NCBI GenBank assembly: GCA_018813815.1
Contig: JAHJAY010000018.1
Coordinates: 1-35,243, forward strand
Source of the DNA: Patescibacteria group bacterium
GTDB taxonomy: Bacteria > Patescibacteriota > Microgenomatia > UBA1400 > JAHJAY01
DNA: 35,243 bases
Reading direction: 5' to 3'
Numbering within the stretch: the first letter of the stretch is position 1; each line of letters opens with the position of its first letter. Under the pieces are notes generated by a model. That model was given only the letters and a program-made list of their open reading frames with translations. It was not told the DNA's origin and ran no database searches. The translations under genes were made by a program, and so were the position numbers. Below are positions 6,867-15,185 of the stretch, piece after piece.

Positions 6867-8622
6867 GTATTTTTTGTCTGTTTGGGCTGTTTTCCTGCTT
6901 TTTTTTATTCCCCTTTATCCCAAACTGCCCCTGCTTGATATTTTACCCGGTTATATTGTCCGGATAAGATTGGAAGACTTTTTTATTGCTTTTGCCTGGC
7001 TGTTGCTTGCTTATCAGTTGATTAAACAACGCATCCAGCTGAAAAAGGCGCCACTGTTTAAACCAATAGCGATTTATTTAATCATTGGTTTTTTATCTTG
7101 TTTGTCAGCCCTTTTTATTACCAAGACTGTGCCTCTGGAGCTAATTCACGCCGGCAAGCTCTGGTTGCACTATTTTCGCCGAATTGAATATTTTTCCTTA
7201 TTTTTTATTTTTTATTTTGGTTTTAAAGCCTTGCCTAAAAAATGGCAGGCAAGGGCTTATTTTCCGTTGCTGCCGATTTTGCTCATTGTAGCGCTTTATG
7301 GTTTTGGCCAAAAATATTTTTATTGGCCGGTTTACTTAACTATGAATCGTGAATTTTCCAAAGGCATGAAGCTTTATTTGACTGAGCATGCTCGGGTTTC
7401 TTCAACCTTTGGCGGCCACTATGATTTAGCCGCGTTTTTAGTGATTCTTTTACCCCTGATATTGGCCTTGTTTTACGCTGTTTCTAAAAAATTGCTCAAG
7501 TTGGCATTTTTGCTTGGTTTTAGTGCCGGCTTTTGGTTGTTGATTTTAACCGCTTCGCGAACTTCATTTATTGCCTATTTGGCTTCTGTTGGTATCTTTT
7601 TCTTTTTAATGGCTATTAAAAAAGGCTTTAAGTGGAGCCTGCTTCGCGGCGGTTTAGTTATTTTCCTAAGTATATTTATTATGCTCTTTTTTGGCGATCT
7701 TTCCAGCCGTTATGCTCATTTTGTGTCCGGAATTAAGAAATATCCGGGAATTTGTTTTACTGTTGAACCTAAAGAAGCTAAGGAGGCTGAACTGATTGCT
7801 AAGCCGGTTTTACCCGGCGGGGCAATTTTGGAAAAAGAAGAAGATAAAACCAAAACCGCCAGTGAAAGTGCTGTTTGCCGGGCTTTAATTAGGGTGAATG
7901 AAAAAATTAATTTGGAAAAATTAGCTGAATTAATCCAAAAAGCCAAGCAAAGCAAGCTGGTGGCGTGGTTAAAGCCCAAGCCCAAAAAACCTGATGCTTC
8001 TCAGGTAGTTACCAAGACCGATGAAGTGCCGGTGCCGGTCAGGCCTTTGCCGCCTGACGTTTATGAGGACATTCCTTTGTATCCTACCGCTAGCCCAAGC
8101 GCTGAGTCAGCAATAGCTACAGCTACATTAACGCCAGCGCCAGCGCCGGTTGGCCGGACTTATTCGGATAATGCTTATAAATACGGCTTGTCGGCAGCCA
8201 TCCGGCTTGATGCTTTATGGCCATTGGCCTGGGAAGGTTTTGAACGCAATCCTTTATTGGGCTCAGGATATTCAACTTTAACCAAGGTTAAGCCGACTGA
8301 TTTTACTGAGGCGGAATCAACTGATAATGACTATTTGCGCATGCTGGGCGAAACCGGCTTATTAGGCAGTTTGAGTTTTTTAGCTATTTTCGGTGTAGTT
8401 TGTTATCAAGCCTGGCAAAGTTTAATTCATAGCCGGCATGTTTATGATCAACTTATGGCTGGAGCAATAATTGCCCTGGTGGTTGGTTTATTAATTAACG
8501 CTGTTTATATTGATATTTTTGAAGCCTCAAAAGTTGCTTATATGCTTTGGGCAGTGGTGGGAATCTTTTTTGCTACACGGGCTAAATTAAAAATTAATCC
8601 ACCAACTGGCGGAAAAAGATGA
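6838..8622 (+). CDS. O-antigen ligase/polymerase-like membrane protein (Wzy/WaaL type)
   Basis: A 594-residue polytopic membrane protein. The ATG at 6838 is preferred over one at 6799 because it is preceded by AAGGAG (6819-6824) and begins directly before the first membrane segment. The helix LLILTASRTSFIAYLASVG and the late FERNPLLGSGYSTL motif are typical of the Wzy_C/O-antigen ligase family, which polymerises or attaches lipid-linked glycan outside the membrane. Between them lies a long soluble segment, about residues 295-440, rich in Lys, Glu, Pro and Ala, that should sit in the large outer loop. The 3' end overlaps the next membrane transferase by 4 bases. Whether it acts as a polymerase, a ligase or a protein glycosyltransferase cannot be told from sequence. 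Confidence 0.8.
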   Translation: MKKLGVWLNKYFLSVWAVFLLFFIPLYPKLPLLDILPGYIVRIRLEDFFIAFAWLLLAYQLIKQRIQLKKAPLFKPIAIYLIIGFLSCLSALFITKTVPLELIHAGKLWLHYFRRIEYFSLFFIFYFGFKALPKKWQARAYFPLLPILLIVALYGFGQKYFYWPVYLTMNREFSKGMKLYLTEHARVSSTFGGHYDLAAFLVILLPLILALFYAVSKKLLKLAFLLGFSAGFWLLILTASRTSFIAYLASVGIFFFLMAIKKGFKWSLLRGGLVIFLSIFIMLFFGDLSSRYAHFVSGIKKYPGICFTVEPKEAKEAELIAKPVLPGGAILEKEEDKTKTASESAVCRALIRVNEKINLEKLAELIQKAKQSKLVAWLKPKPKKPDASQVVTKTDEVPVPVRPLPPDVYEDIPLYPTASPSAESAIATATLTPAPAPVGRTYSDNAYKYGLSAAIRLDALWPLAWEGFERNPLLGSGYSTLTKVKPTDFTEAESTDNDYLRMLGETGLLGSLSFLAIFGVVCYQAWQSLIHSRHVYDQLMAGAIIALVVGLLINAVYIDIFEASKVAYMLWAVVGIFFATRAKLKINPPTGGKR

Positions 8623-10061
8623 AAAAAACCTGGCTATTTGTCATTCTTGCTCTTGGTTTTTTAGTGCGTCTTTATCGAATTAATTTTCCTTTAGCTGATT
8701 GGCATTCCTGGCGCCAAGCCGATACTGCGGCTGTAGCCCGGAATTATTGTCAACAGGGGATTGATTGGTTCCGCCCCCGTTTTGACGATCTTTCCAATAT
8801 CCCTTCAGGTCAGGATAATCCTCAAGGGTGGCGGTTTGTTGAGTGGCCGATTTATAATGTTTTACATTGTCAGGTTTATAAAATCACCAGCGCTTTTATA
8901 CCTAATTTCAGTTTTGAGGCGGCCGGCCGGCTGACGGCAATCTTTTTTTCTTTGGCCTCAATCAGTTTGATTTACCTGTTGGTTAAAAGCCTGTCCGGCG
9001 AAAAACTAGCCTTATTAGCCAGCTTTTTTTTGGCAGTTTTACCTTTTAATATTTATTATTCCCGAACAATTTTGCCAGAATCAGCCTTAATGGTTTTTTC
9101 TTTATCCTGGTTTTACTTTTTTGTTGTTTGGTTAAAAACTGATCGAGCTTGGAGCTATTGGTTGTCTTTGGCTAGTTTTGCTTTAGCCTTATTAATCAAG
9201 CCTTATGTGATATTTTTCGGTTTACCCCTGCTTTATCTTTGGTGGAAAAAAGATAAGTTAAAAATTGTCAAAAATTGGCAAGCTTACCTTTTTTTGGGTC
9301 TGCCTTTAGTGGGTTTTATTGCCTGGCGTTGGTGGATGAGTCATTTTCCTGAAGGTATTCCGGCTTATCTTTGGTTATTGAATCAGAATGGCATCCGCTG
9401 GCGGCCGGCTTGGTTCCGCTGGCTGTTCGCCGATCGGCTCGGCCGGTTAATTCTTGGTTATTGGGGCTTGATTCCTTTTGCCTTGGGTTTAATAGTTAAG
9501 CCGGGTAAGCATGCCGGCTGGTTTTATCATTGGTGGCTGGCGGGTATCCTGGTTTATTTAAGCGTTTTTGCTACCGGAAATGTTACTCATGATTATTATC
9601 AGGTAATTACCCTGCCTTTAATTTGCGTTTTTCTGGCCAAAGGAACCGAATTTTTGCTCAAACCGCCCAAAAAACACTTTTCCCTGATTATTGGTTATTG
9701 TCTATTGTTTGCAAGCCTAGCCTTAATGCTGGGCTTTTCTTGGTTTTATGTCCGGGATTTTTTTAATATTAATCATCCGGAAATCGTACTTGCCGGCCAG
9801 GCGGCTGATCAGCTTTTACCACCTGAGGCTAAAGTAATTGCTCCTTACGGCGGCGATACGGCATTTTTATATCAGACCAATCGTTCCGGTTGGCCGATTG
9901 GTTTTGAAATTCAAGACAAAATTGATAAAGGTGCCACTCACTATGTGTCAGTCAATTTTGACGAGGAAGTTAATTGGTTAAAAGATAGGTGTCCGGTACT
10001 GCATCAAGCCGAACAGTTTGTGATTATTGACCTGCAAAACTGCTCCCAGCCGTTAAATTAA
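8619..10061 (+). CDS. GT39/ArnT-like membrane glycosyltransferase
   Basis: A 480-residue polytopic protein with an N-terminal helix followed by a loop reading WHSWRQADTAAVARNY, where the Asp (about residue 34) corresponds to the catalytic acidic residue of ArnT/PMT-type enzymes, and FVEWPIYN (about residues 74-81), a second acidic loop. Several hydrophobic helices and a soluble C-terminal part follow. It probably transfers a sugar from polyprenyl phosphate to a glycan or protein on the outer membrane face. It overlaps the O-antigen ligase-like gene by 4 bases and is the last gene of the first glycan operon; a palindrome and a strong promoter for an unrelated toxin-antitoxin pair follow at once. 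Confidence 0.75.
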   Translation: MKKTWLFVILALGFLVRLYRINFPLADWHSWRQADTAAVARNYCQQGIDWFRPRFDDLSNIPSGQDNPQGWRFVEWPIYNVLHCQVYKITSAFIPNFSFEAAGRLTAIFFSLASISLIYLLVKSLSGEKLALLASFFLAVLPFNIYYSRTILPESALMVFSLSWFYFFVVWLKTDRAWSYWLSLASFALALLIKPYVIFFGLPLLYLWWKKDKLKIVKNWQAYLFLGLPLVGFIAWRWWMSHFPEGIPAYLWLLNQNGIRWRPAWFRWLFADRLGRLILGYWGLIPFALGLIVKPGKHAGWFYHWWLAGILVYLSVFATGNVTHDYYQVITLPLICVFLAKGTEFLLKPPKKHFSLIIGYCLLFASLALMLGFSWFYVRDFFNINHPEIVLAGQAADQLLPPEAKVIAPYGGDTAFLYQTNRSGWPIGFEIQDKIDKGATHYVSVNFDEEVNWLKDRCPVLHQAEQFVIIDLQNCSQPLN

Positions 10062-10093
10062 TTTACTTGACAGAATATAACTTTGGTGTTATA
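10054..10093. promoter_or_regulatory. Candidate HigA operators (two inverted repeats)
   Basis: A perfect 12-base palindrome TAAATTAATTTA (10054-10065) touches the -35 box. TATAAC-N6-GTTATA (10076-10093) fills the spacer and overlaps the -10 box. Both positions suit repression by the antitoxin; assignment is by location and symmetry only. Confidence 0.45.
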
Positions 10094-10095
10094 GT
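10067..10095 (+). promoter_or_regulatory. Strong sigma70-type promoter for the HigBA pair
   Basis: Exact TTGACA (10067-10072), 17-base spacer, then TATAGT (10090-10095). Predicted transcription start is about 10102, giving a leader of roughly 7 bases to ATG 10109. This also explains why the apparent TTG start at 10067 is not a start codon: it is the -35 box. Confidence 0.7.
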
Positions 10096-10108
10096 TAAAA
10101 TCGTAAAG

Positions 10109-10456
10109 ATGTGGAAAGTTGATTTTTTTGAAAAGGAAATAGAGAGATTTTTAGATTTATTGTCTAAAAAAGAAAGGGCCAAGGTTTTAAGAAATATTTT
10201 TTTATTGGAGAGATTTGGCTTAGGCCTGCGTGAGCCAAATGTTAAATCATTAAAAATTAAAAAATTAAAAGAGTTAAGGATAATTTTTAGCTCGAAAATA
10301 TTTAGATTTTTGTTTTTTCATTATCAAGAAAAAACATTAGTAATTCTGCACGCTTTTATTAAAAAAACGCAAAAAACACCTGCAAAGGAAATAAGAATTG
10401 CCTTAGAAAGAATGAAACAATATAGAAAAAATAAAGGAGGAGCAGATGAATTATAG
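10109..10456 (+). CDS. higB: RelE/HigB-type toxin (phage Gp49-like family)
   Basis: A 115-residue basic protein. It has the layout of Gp49-like/HigB toxins of the RelE superfamily: WKVDFFEKEIERFLDLL at the start, an LKIKKLKELRIIFSS strand pair in the middle, FLFFHYQEKTLVILHAF as the core strand, and KKTQKTPAKEIRIALERM as the final helix. Relatives are ribosome-dependent mRNA endonucleases. ATG at 10109 is chosen because the longer frame would begin inside the promoter. It overlaps the downstream HTH antitoxin gene by 11 bases, the toxin-first order characteristic of higBA. The pair lies between two blocks of glycan genes and is more AT-rich than they are, consistent with an acquired module. 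Confidence 0.82.
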   Translation: MWKVDFFEKEIERFLDLLSKKERAKVLRNIFLLERFGLGLREPNVKSLKIKKLKELRIIFSSKIFRFLFFHYQEKTLVILHAFIKKTQKTPAKEIRIALERMKQYRKNKGGADEL

Positions 10457-10718
10457 ACAATATTTAAAAAGACAACTAAAAAATAAACAATTTAAAAAAG
10501 AATGGGACAAGCTTGAGCCCGAGTATCAACTGATTGAAAGCATGATTGCTGCTAGATTAAAGAAAGGATTAACTCAGGAAGGTCTAGCCAAAAAGATTAA
10601 AACCAAACAAGAGAGTATTTCCAGAGTGGAATCAGGCAGGGTTATACCAACCATTTCTTTTTTAAAGAGGATTGCTCAGGGTTTAGACACAAAGCTAGAG
10701 GTGAGGTTTGGCTATTGA
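10446..10718 (+). CDS. higA: HigA-type antitoxin, XRE/Cro helix-turn-helix
   Basis: A 90-residue protein with a central HTH_3 domain: the segment LTQEGLAKKIKTKQESISRV (residues about 43-62) has the LTQ-x-LA and S-I-SR-x-E signatures of XRE regulators, followed by ESGRVIPTISFLKRIAQGL. It should bind and neutralise the toxin coded just upstream and repress the shared promoter at 10067-10095. A strong Shine-Dalgarno (AAAGGAGG, 10434-10441) lies inside the end of the toxin gene, suggesting the antitoxin is translated more efficiently than the toxin. The gene ends 74 bases before the convergent oxidoreductase gene; no clear terminator is visible in that gap. Confidence 0.85.
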   Translation: MNYRQYLKRQLKNKQFKKEWDKLEPEYQLIESMIAARLKKGLTQEGLAKKIKTKQESISRVESGRVIPTISFLKRIAQGLDTKLEVRFGY

Positions 10719-10792
10719 TTTTTTAATTTTTACACCTTGGGAGTGTGGTAATCTGTAAAATGACTAGTTTTTCGGATAAAGATCATGTGCTA

Positions 10793-12013
10793 TTATTTTG
10801 TGATATCAGCCGCTTGTTTTCCTAAGCCAATCGCATAGTTGAGGCCGCGATCCCAGGGATAGATATGGGCTTGGTTAGCTAAATAAAGATTTTTAATTGG
10901 AGTTTTGATCGTTGGTTTTAACTGAGAATAGCCGGGAGTAACTACAGGCTGAGCGTATTTATTTTTAAACAGCCAGGCTTTTTTAATCCAGCCTCGGCGA
11001 AACTCAGGCTTGATTTTTTTAATATAGGGCAAATAAAGCTTGATAATTTCAGTTTTTGTCATTGACCATAAAGGTTGATTTTCGGTCAGATATTTACCCA
11101 CATAAAGCAGATGTTGGCCGCCATATTTTTCCGCCGGGATAAAATTTGTCTGTTCTACCAGGCTAATAAAAGGAAATCGGGAATCGCTGACATTAAGCCA
11201 GTAAATATCTTTGAGAATTGGTTTGTTAGTTTGTAAAACTAAAGTTAGACAGTGTAAAAATTTAATTTTCTGCCATGTTCGCGGCAGGCTGGGCACAAGT
11301 TTTAAAACAGTTGGCAAGGGAGTGGTTAAGAGTAATTTTTCGGCTTTAAAAGACTGTTTTTGAGTTCTGATTTTAAAGCCGGGAGTAATTTGTTTGACTT
11401 CTTGATCAAAATAAAACTTTACCCCTCGAATTTTAAGTTGTTTAACTATTGCTTCAGCCAGTTGTTGGAAGCCGCCGGAATAATAACCTAAGCTGAAAGT
11501 CCGGGCTTTGATCCGGGCCCAAAACCAGGCCAAAGAAATCTGATCCTGATAGCGGCCAAATTTACCGCTAAACAATGGCTGCCAATAAGTGTTGAAGTTG
11601 TGTTTACCCAGTCGTTTTTTTAACCATTGACTGGCGGTTTTAGTCTCGAGTTTTTGCCAGCGATGGGTAAGTTTTAATTGGCCTAAAGTCAGCAATGAAC
11701 GCGGGGTTAAAGAGTTAAAGAGTCCCTCAGCTTGATTGTTAACCCAAAAAGCAGTGGTTGGTTTTTTAAAAAAGAGCTGTTTGATTAAGCCTAATTCTTT
11801 TAAAAACTTTTTTAAGATCTTGTCTGAGCTAAAAACGTGGTGATAATGTTTATCTAAATACCACTGCCAGTTTTTTTCCCGCCAGCCGCCGGCCAGGCCG
11901 CCAACTTGATCAGTTTTTTCAATCACCACCACTGAGTAACCCGCTTGGTTAAGATACCAAGCGGCACTTAAACCGGTAAAACCGGCGCCAACAATTAAAA
12001 TCTTTTTTGCCAT
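10793..12013 (-). CDS. FAD/NAD(P)-binding amine-oxidase-like oxidoreductase
   Basis: A 406-residue flavoprotein and the only reverse-strand gene. The N-terminal Rossmann motif is GAGFTG (residues 9-14), followed by VVVIEKTDQVGGLAGG, the second FAD-binding stretch of the protoporphyrinogen oxidase/amine oxidase family. The C-terminal NLYLANQAHIYPWDRGLNYA segment is the matching FAD-contact region. Proteins of this type sit in many O-antigen and capsule loci; the reaction is not established and could be desaturation or rearrangement of a sugar or lipid intermediate. UDP-galactopyranose mutase is a related possibility, but its specific motifs are not clear here. The gene diverges from a GT4 gene with only 20 bases between the start codons. 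Confidence 0.75.
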   Translation of the reverse strand: MAKKILIVGAGFTGLSAAWYLNQAGYSVVVIEKTDQVGGLAGGWREKNWQWYLDKHYHHVFSSDKILKKFLKELGLIKQLFFKKPTTAFWVNNQAEGLFNSLTPRSLLTLGQLKLTHRWQKLETKTASQWLKKRLGKHNFNTYWQPLFSGKFGRYQDQISLAWFWARIKARTFSLGYYSGGFQQLAEAIVKQLKIRGVKFYFDQEVKQITPGFKIRTQKQSFKAEKLLLTTPLPTVLKLVPSLPRTWQKIKFLHCLTLVLQTNKPILKDIYWLNVSDSRFPFISLVEQTNFIPAEKYGGQHLLYVGKYLTENQPLWSMTKTEIIKLYLPYIKKIKPEFRRGWIKKAWLFKNKYAQPVVTPGYSQLKPTIKTPIKNLYLANQAHIYPWDRGLNYAIGLGKQAADITK

Positions 12014-12026
12014 TATGATAAACTAT

Positions 12027-12032
12027 ATTATA
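12027..12032 (-). promoter_or_regulatory. Candidate -10 box for the oxidoreductase gene
   Basis: On the minus strand, TATAAT is preceded directly by TG. Predicted start is about 12020, 7 bases before the start codon. No convincing -35 box was seen. On the plus strand TATGAT (12014-12019) could serve the divergent GT4 gene, so the two promoters would overlap in 20 bases. Confidence 0.4.
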
Positions 12033-12033
12033 C

Positions 12034-13218
12034 ATGAAGATTTTAATGCTCACGCCCTATTTGCCTTTTCCGCTTTATTCCGGCGGGCAAATCCGGACTT
12101 ATAATTTACTTAAGAATTTAGCTGACAAACACCAGGTAACTTTGGTAAGTTTTTACCGCCAGGAACAAGAATTAGACTATGTTAAAAATCTAGAGGAGTT
12201 TTGCTTTAAGGTTTTACCGGTTAAACGTCGCAAGACCTGGGGTTTAACCAATATTCTCCTAGCCGGTTTTAGTTTTTACCCCTTTTTAGTAGCCACTTAC
12301 CTTTCTTCCGAGGCCAAAGAAAAGGTTGAGCAGGAGCTTGGTTCCGGGCAATATGATTTGATTCACATAGAAACGTTTTACTTAATGCCTAACTTGCCTA
12401 AAACCGAAATGCCGATTTTATTGGTTGAACAGACCATTGAATATTTAGTTTACCAACGTTTTGTTCAGAATTTTAAGCTGTGGTTGATAAAACCATTGCT
12501 TTACCTTGATGTTTTAAAAATCAAGCTATGGGAACGCTATTTTTGGAGAAAGGCCAATTATCTGGCGGCAATGTCAACTGATGATCTGGAGATCATGTTA
12601 AAATCCGGGCATAAAAAAGAAGGCGGCATTGTTGCAAATGGGGTTGATATTGAATTTTTTGAAAAAAAGCGCGTCGTTAAAACCAGTCAGCCAACAGTAT
12701 TATTTGTAGGTAATTTTAAATGGCTGCCTAATAAAGATGCGGCCACTTATTTGGTTGAAGAAATTTGGCCGTTGATTAAAAAACAAGTGCCTCAGGCGAA
12801 ACTGTGGATTGTTGGCCGCAATCCGACTAAAGCCATTAAAAAGTATAACCAACTGCCGGATATCCGAGTTGGTCAAGTGGCTGACATTCGAGACGCCTTT
12901 GCTCAAGCTGATGTTTTGTTAGCGCCAATCAGAAACGGCCGGGGAACAAAATATAAAGTACTTGAAGCCATGGCGGCCGGTGTGCCGGTAGTAACCACGC
13001 CTTTGGGCGCTCAAGGTATTGAAGCCCGTCCGGGTAAAGAAATTGTTATTGCCACAAAAACTACTGATTTAGCCAAAGAAGCCAGCGCTTTATTGCTAAG
13101 TAAAAATAAAGATCAGCAATTGGCCCGCTTAGCTAAAAAACTTGTCAGGGCCAAGTATAATTGGCCAGCTATTTCGCAAAAACTTGATCAGATTTATCAG
13201 AAACTTGGCGGTGCTTAA
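12034..13218 (+). CDS. Glycosyltransferase family 4 (Stp1-like)
   Basis: A 394-residue GT-B fold transferase. It begins KILMLTPYLPFPLYSGGQIR, typical of GT4 acceptor-domain starts with the Gly-Gly loop, and has VEQTIEYLVYQRFVQ in the middle. The donor domain reads LFVGNFKWLPNKDAATYL, then LAPIRNGRGTKYKVLEAMAAG, the form of the EX7E region seen in the sugar-transferase subfamily that often accompanies exopolysaccharide loci; the first Glu is replaced and the second (LEAMAAG) retained, as is usual for that group. It is the first gene of the second forward glycan block and is followed with no spacing by a GT2 gene (stop 13216-13218, ATG 13219). Confidence 0.82.
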   Translation: MKILMLTPYLPFPLYSGGQIRTYNLLKNLADKHQVTLVSFYRQEQELDYVKNLEEFCFKVLPVKRRKTWGLTNILLAGFSFYPFLVATYLSSEAKEKVEQELGSGQYDLIHIETFYLMPNLPKTEMPILLVEQTIEYLVYQRFVQNFKLWLIKPLLYLDVLKIKLWERYFWRKANYLAAMSTDDLEIMLKSGHKKEGGIVANGVDIEFFEKKRVVKTSQPTVLFVGNFKWLPNKDAATYLVEEIWPLIKKQVPQAKLWIVGRNPTKAIKKYNQLPDIRVGQVADIRDAFAQADVLLAPIRNGRGTKYKVLEAMAAGVPVVTTPLGAQGIEARPGKEIVIATKTTDLAKEASALLLSKNKDQQLARLAKKLVRAKYNWPAISQKLDQIYQKLGGA

Positions 13219-14088
13219 ATGGATTTATCAATCATTATTGTTAACTACAACACTAAAGATTATTTGCAAAAGCTTTTGCGCTCAATTAAGCCGGCCTTAA
13301 AAACAATCAGCGCCGAAGTCTTTGTGGTTGACAATGGTTCAACTGACGGCAGTCAATTATTAATTAAAACCAGTTTTCCCTGGGTTAAGTTAATGGCTTT
13401 AAAAAAGAATTTCGGTTTTAGCCAAGCCAATAATTGGGCTTTAAAAAAAGCCCAAGGGAAATTCCTGCTATTGCTTAACTCAGACACTGAGGTATTAGCT
13501 GATACTTTTAAAAAGAGTCTTAATTTTATCAGTTCTCGGTCAAAAGCCGGCTTAATTACCTGTCGGGTTGAACTTGACAATGGCGAGTTGGATCCGGCCT
13601 CTCACCGGGGTTTTCCCACTCCTTGGGCGGCCTTAACTTATTTTTCAGGATTGGAAAAGCTTTGCTCCAAGTCGCGACTTTTTGGCCAATATCATCAAGG
13701 CTGGAAAGACTTGAATCAAGCGCATCAAATTGATAGTCCCTCCGGTTGTTTTTTCCTATTGAGAAATAAGGCCTTTAAAGAGATTGGTTATTTAGATGAG
13801 GACTTTTTTATGTATGGAGAGGATTTGGATTATGCTTTGAGGCTTAAACAGGCTGGCTGGCAAGCTTGGTTTTATCCTGGTACTAAAATTATTCATTATA
13901 AAAAACGTTCGGGCCGGGCCAACACAAACAAACAAGAGCAAATTAAGGCTACGCGTCATTTTTTTAAAACCATGGGCCAGTTTTATAGCAAACATTACTT
14001 AAAGCATTATCCAAACGTGTTTAAATGGTTGGTTCTTTTGGCAATTTGGCTTTTAGAAAAAATCAAAATATTAAGCATATATTTATGA
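13219..14088 (+). CDS. Glycosyltransferase family 2 (WbbL-like)
   Basis: A 289-residue GT2 transferase. It starts DLSIIIVNYNTKDYL, has VVDNGSTDGS at residues 36-45, the metal-binding NSD at 87-89 (LLNSDTEV) and FMYGEDLDYALRLKQAGW near residue 195. The C-terminal part contains a short hydrophobic helix (VFKWLVLLAIWLLEKI) that may anchor it to the membrane. Its stop overlaps the next start (ATGA at 14085-14088). It is similar in pattern to the GT2 at 5970-6866, so the two may add related sugars, but donor and acceptor are unknown. Confidence 0.84.
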   Translation: MDLSIIIVNYNTKDYLQKLLRSIKPALKTISAEVFVVDNGSTDGSQLLIKTSFPWVKLMALKKNFGFSQANNWALKKAQGKFLLLLNSDTEVLADTFKKSLNFISSRSKAGLITCRVELDNGELDPASHRGFPTPWAALTYFSGLEKLCSKSRLFGQYHQGWKDLNQAHQIDSPSGCFFLLRNKAFKEIGYLDEDFFMYGEDLDYALRLKQAGWQAWFYPGTKIIHYKKRSGRANTNKQEQIKATRHFFKTMGQFYSKHYLKHYPNVFKWLVLLAIWLLEKIKILSIYL

Positions 14089-15185
14089 AAATTGCCATTG
14101 ATTGTCGGTTTTGGGGAGTTGAACATACTGGTTTAGGCCGTTACACCGAACATTTGCTTAAAAACCTGCTTAAGCAGGACAAACAGAATCAATATTTTTT
14201 ATTAGTCAATTCTTCGGCTCAAGAACGGATTAAAACCGCTTTAGCCCCAAGCAAAAATTTTAATCTGGTTGAGGTTAATGCCCGCCATTATTCTTTAAAA
14301 GAACAATTAGTTTTACCGCGGATTTTAAATCAACTTCAACCGGATTTAACTCATTTTTTACATTTTAATACTCCGATTTTTTATTTTGGCAAAACTATAG
14401 TTACCATTCATGATTTAATTAAACATTATTCCAGGGGAAGGCAGACAACTACTCTGTCACCGCTAATTTACTACTTTAAATATTTAAACTATCGGTTGGT
14501 TTTTGGCCGGACAGTAAAAAAAGCAGTCAAAATTATTGTACCGTCAGAGTTTGTTCGACTTCAATTAATTAAAGTATATGGTTTAATTAATCAAAGAGTT
14601 AAGGTAATTTCAGAGGGAGTTGAACCGGAATTTTTTAAAACAACAAAAGCGTTTAAACAAACCAAGCCTTATTTACTTTATGTTGGCAATCTTTATCCGC
14701 ATAAAAACTTAGAGCGTTTAGTTCAAGCAATTAAACTGCTTCAGCCGCCAATTGAATTGGTAATTGTATCCAGCCGTGATGTTTTTTTAAAAAAATTTAT
14801 TCAGCAAGTGGATCATTTGTGTGTCCGGAAATTGGTTAGGTTTATTCACCAGCCGAGTGATCGACAATTAAGAGCCTTATATCAGGGTGCTGCGGCTTTT
14901 ATTACTCCGTCTTTGATTGAAGGCTTTGGTTTGCCCGGCATTGAAGCCATGGCCAGCGGTTGTTTGGTTTTAGCGGCTCAGGCCAGCTGTCTGCCGGAAA
15001 TTTATGGCAAGCATGCTTGTTATTTTGATCCGTTGGATGTTAATGATATTAAGGCTAAAATTGCTCAAGTGAGACGTTATCCGCCGGCAGTAAGAAAAAA
15101 GCTGATATTAAAAGCGAAAAATTGGGCTAAACAATATTGTTGGCAAAAAACTGCTCAGGAAACTCTTAGTGTTTATAAAAAATGA
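14085..15185 (+). CDS. Glycosyltransferase family 4
   Basis: A 366-residue GT-B transferase starting KIAIDCRFWGVEHTGLGRYT, a characteristic GT4 opening in which the Gly-x-Gly-Arg loop faces the acceptor. The donor half contains YVGNLYPHKNLERLVQAI and PSLIEGFGLPGIEAMASG, with both Glu residues of the EX7E motif present. ATG 14085 is chosen because it forms an ATGA overlap with the upstream gene and begins exactly at the conserved first strand; an upstream in-frame start at 14025 would add 20 unrelated residues. It is likely a mannosyl- or similar transferase, given a mannose-activating gene downstream, but that is inference. Confidence 0.83.
   Translation: MKIAIDCRFWGVEHTGLGRYTEHLLKNLLKQDKQNQYFLLVNSSAQERIKTALAPSKNFNLVEVNARHYSLKEQLVLPRILNQLQPDLTHFLHFNTPIFYFGKTIVTIHDLIKHYSRGRQTTTLSPLIYYFKYLNYRLVFGRTVKKAVKIIVPSEFVRLQLIKVYGLINQRVKVISEGVEPEFFKTTKAFKQTKPYLLYVGNLYPHKNLERLVQAIKLLQPPIELVIVSSRDVFLKKFIQQVDHLCVRKLVRFIHQPSDRQLRALYQGAAAFITPSLIEGFGLPGIEAMASGCLVLAAQASCLPEIYGKHACYFDPLDVNDIKAKIAQVRRYPPAVRKKLILKAKNWAKQYCWQKTAQETLSVYKK

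Noticed and set aside
7716-7985. Reverse-strand open frame inside the O-antigen ligase-like gene
   Set aside because: It arises from the low-complexity Lys/Glu insertion on the other strand; no motif or start signal.
10067-10108. TTG start giving a 129-residue HigB toxin
   Set aside because: The TTG is the -35 box of a consensus promoter, and the predicted transcript begins about 35 bases later.
10719-10792. Terminator between the convergent higA and oxidoreductase genes
   Set aside because: A weak ACAC/GTGT stem near 10731-10747 has no following T-run on either strand.
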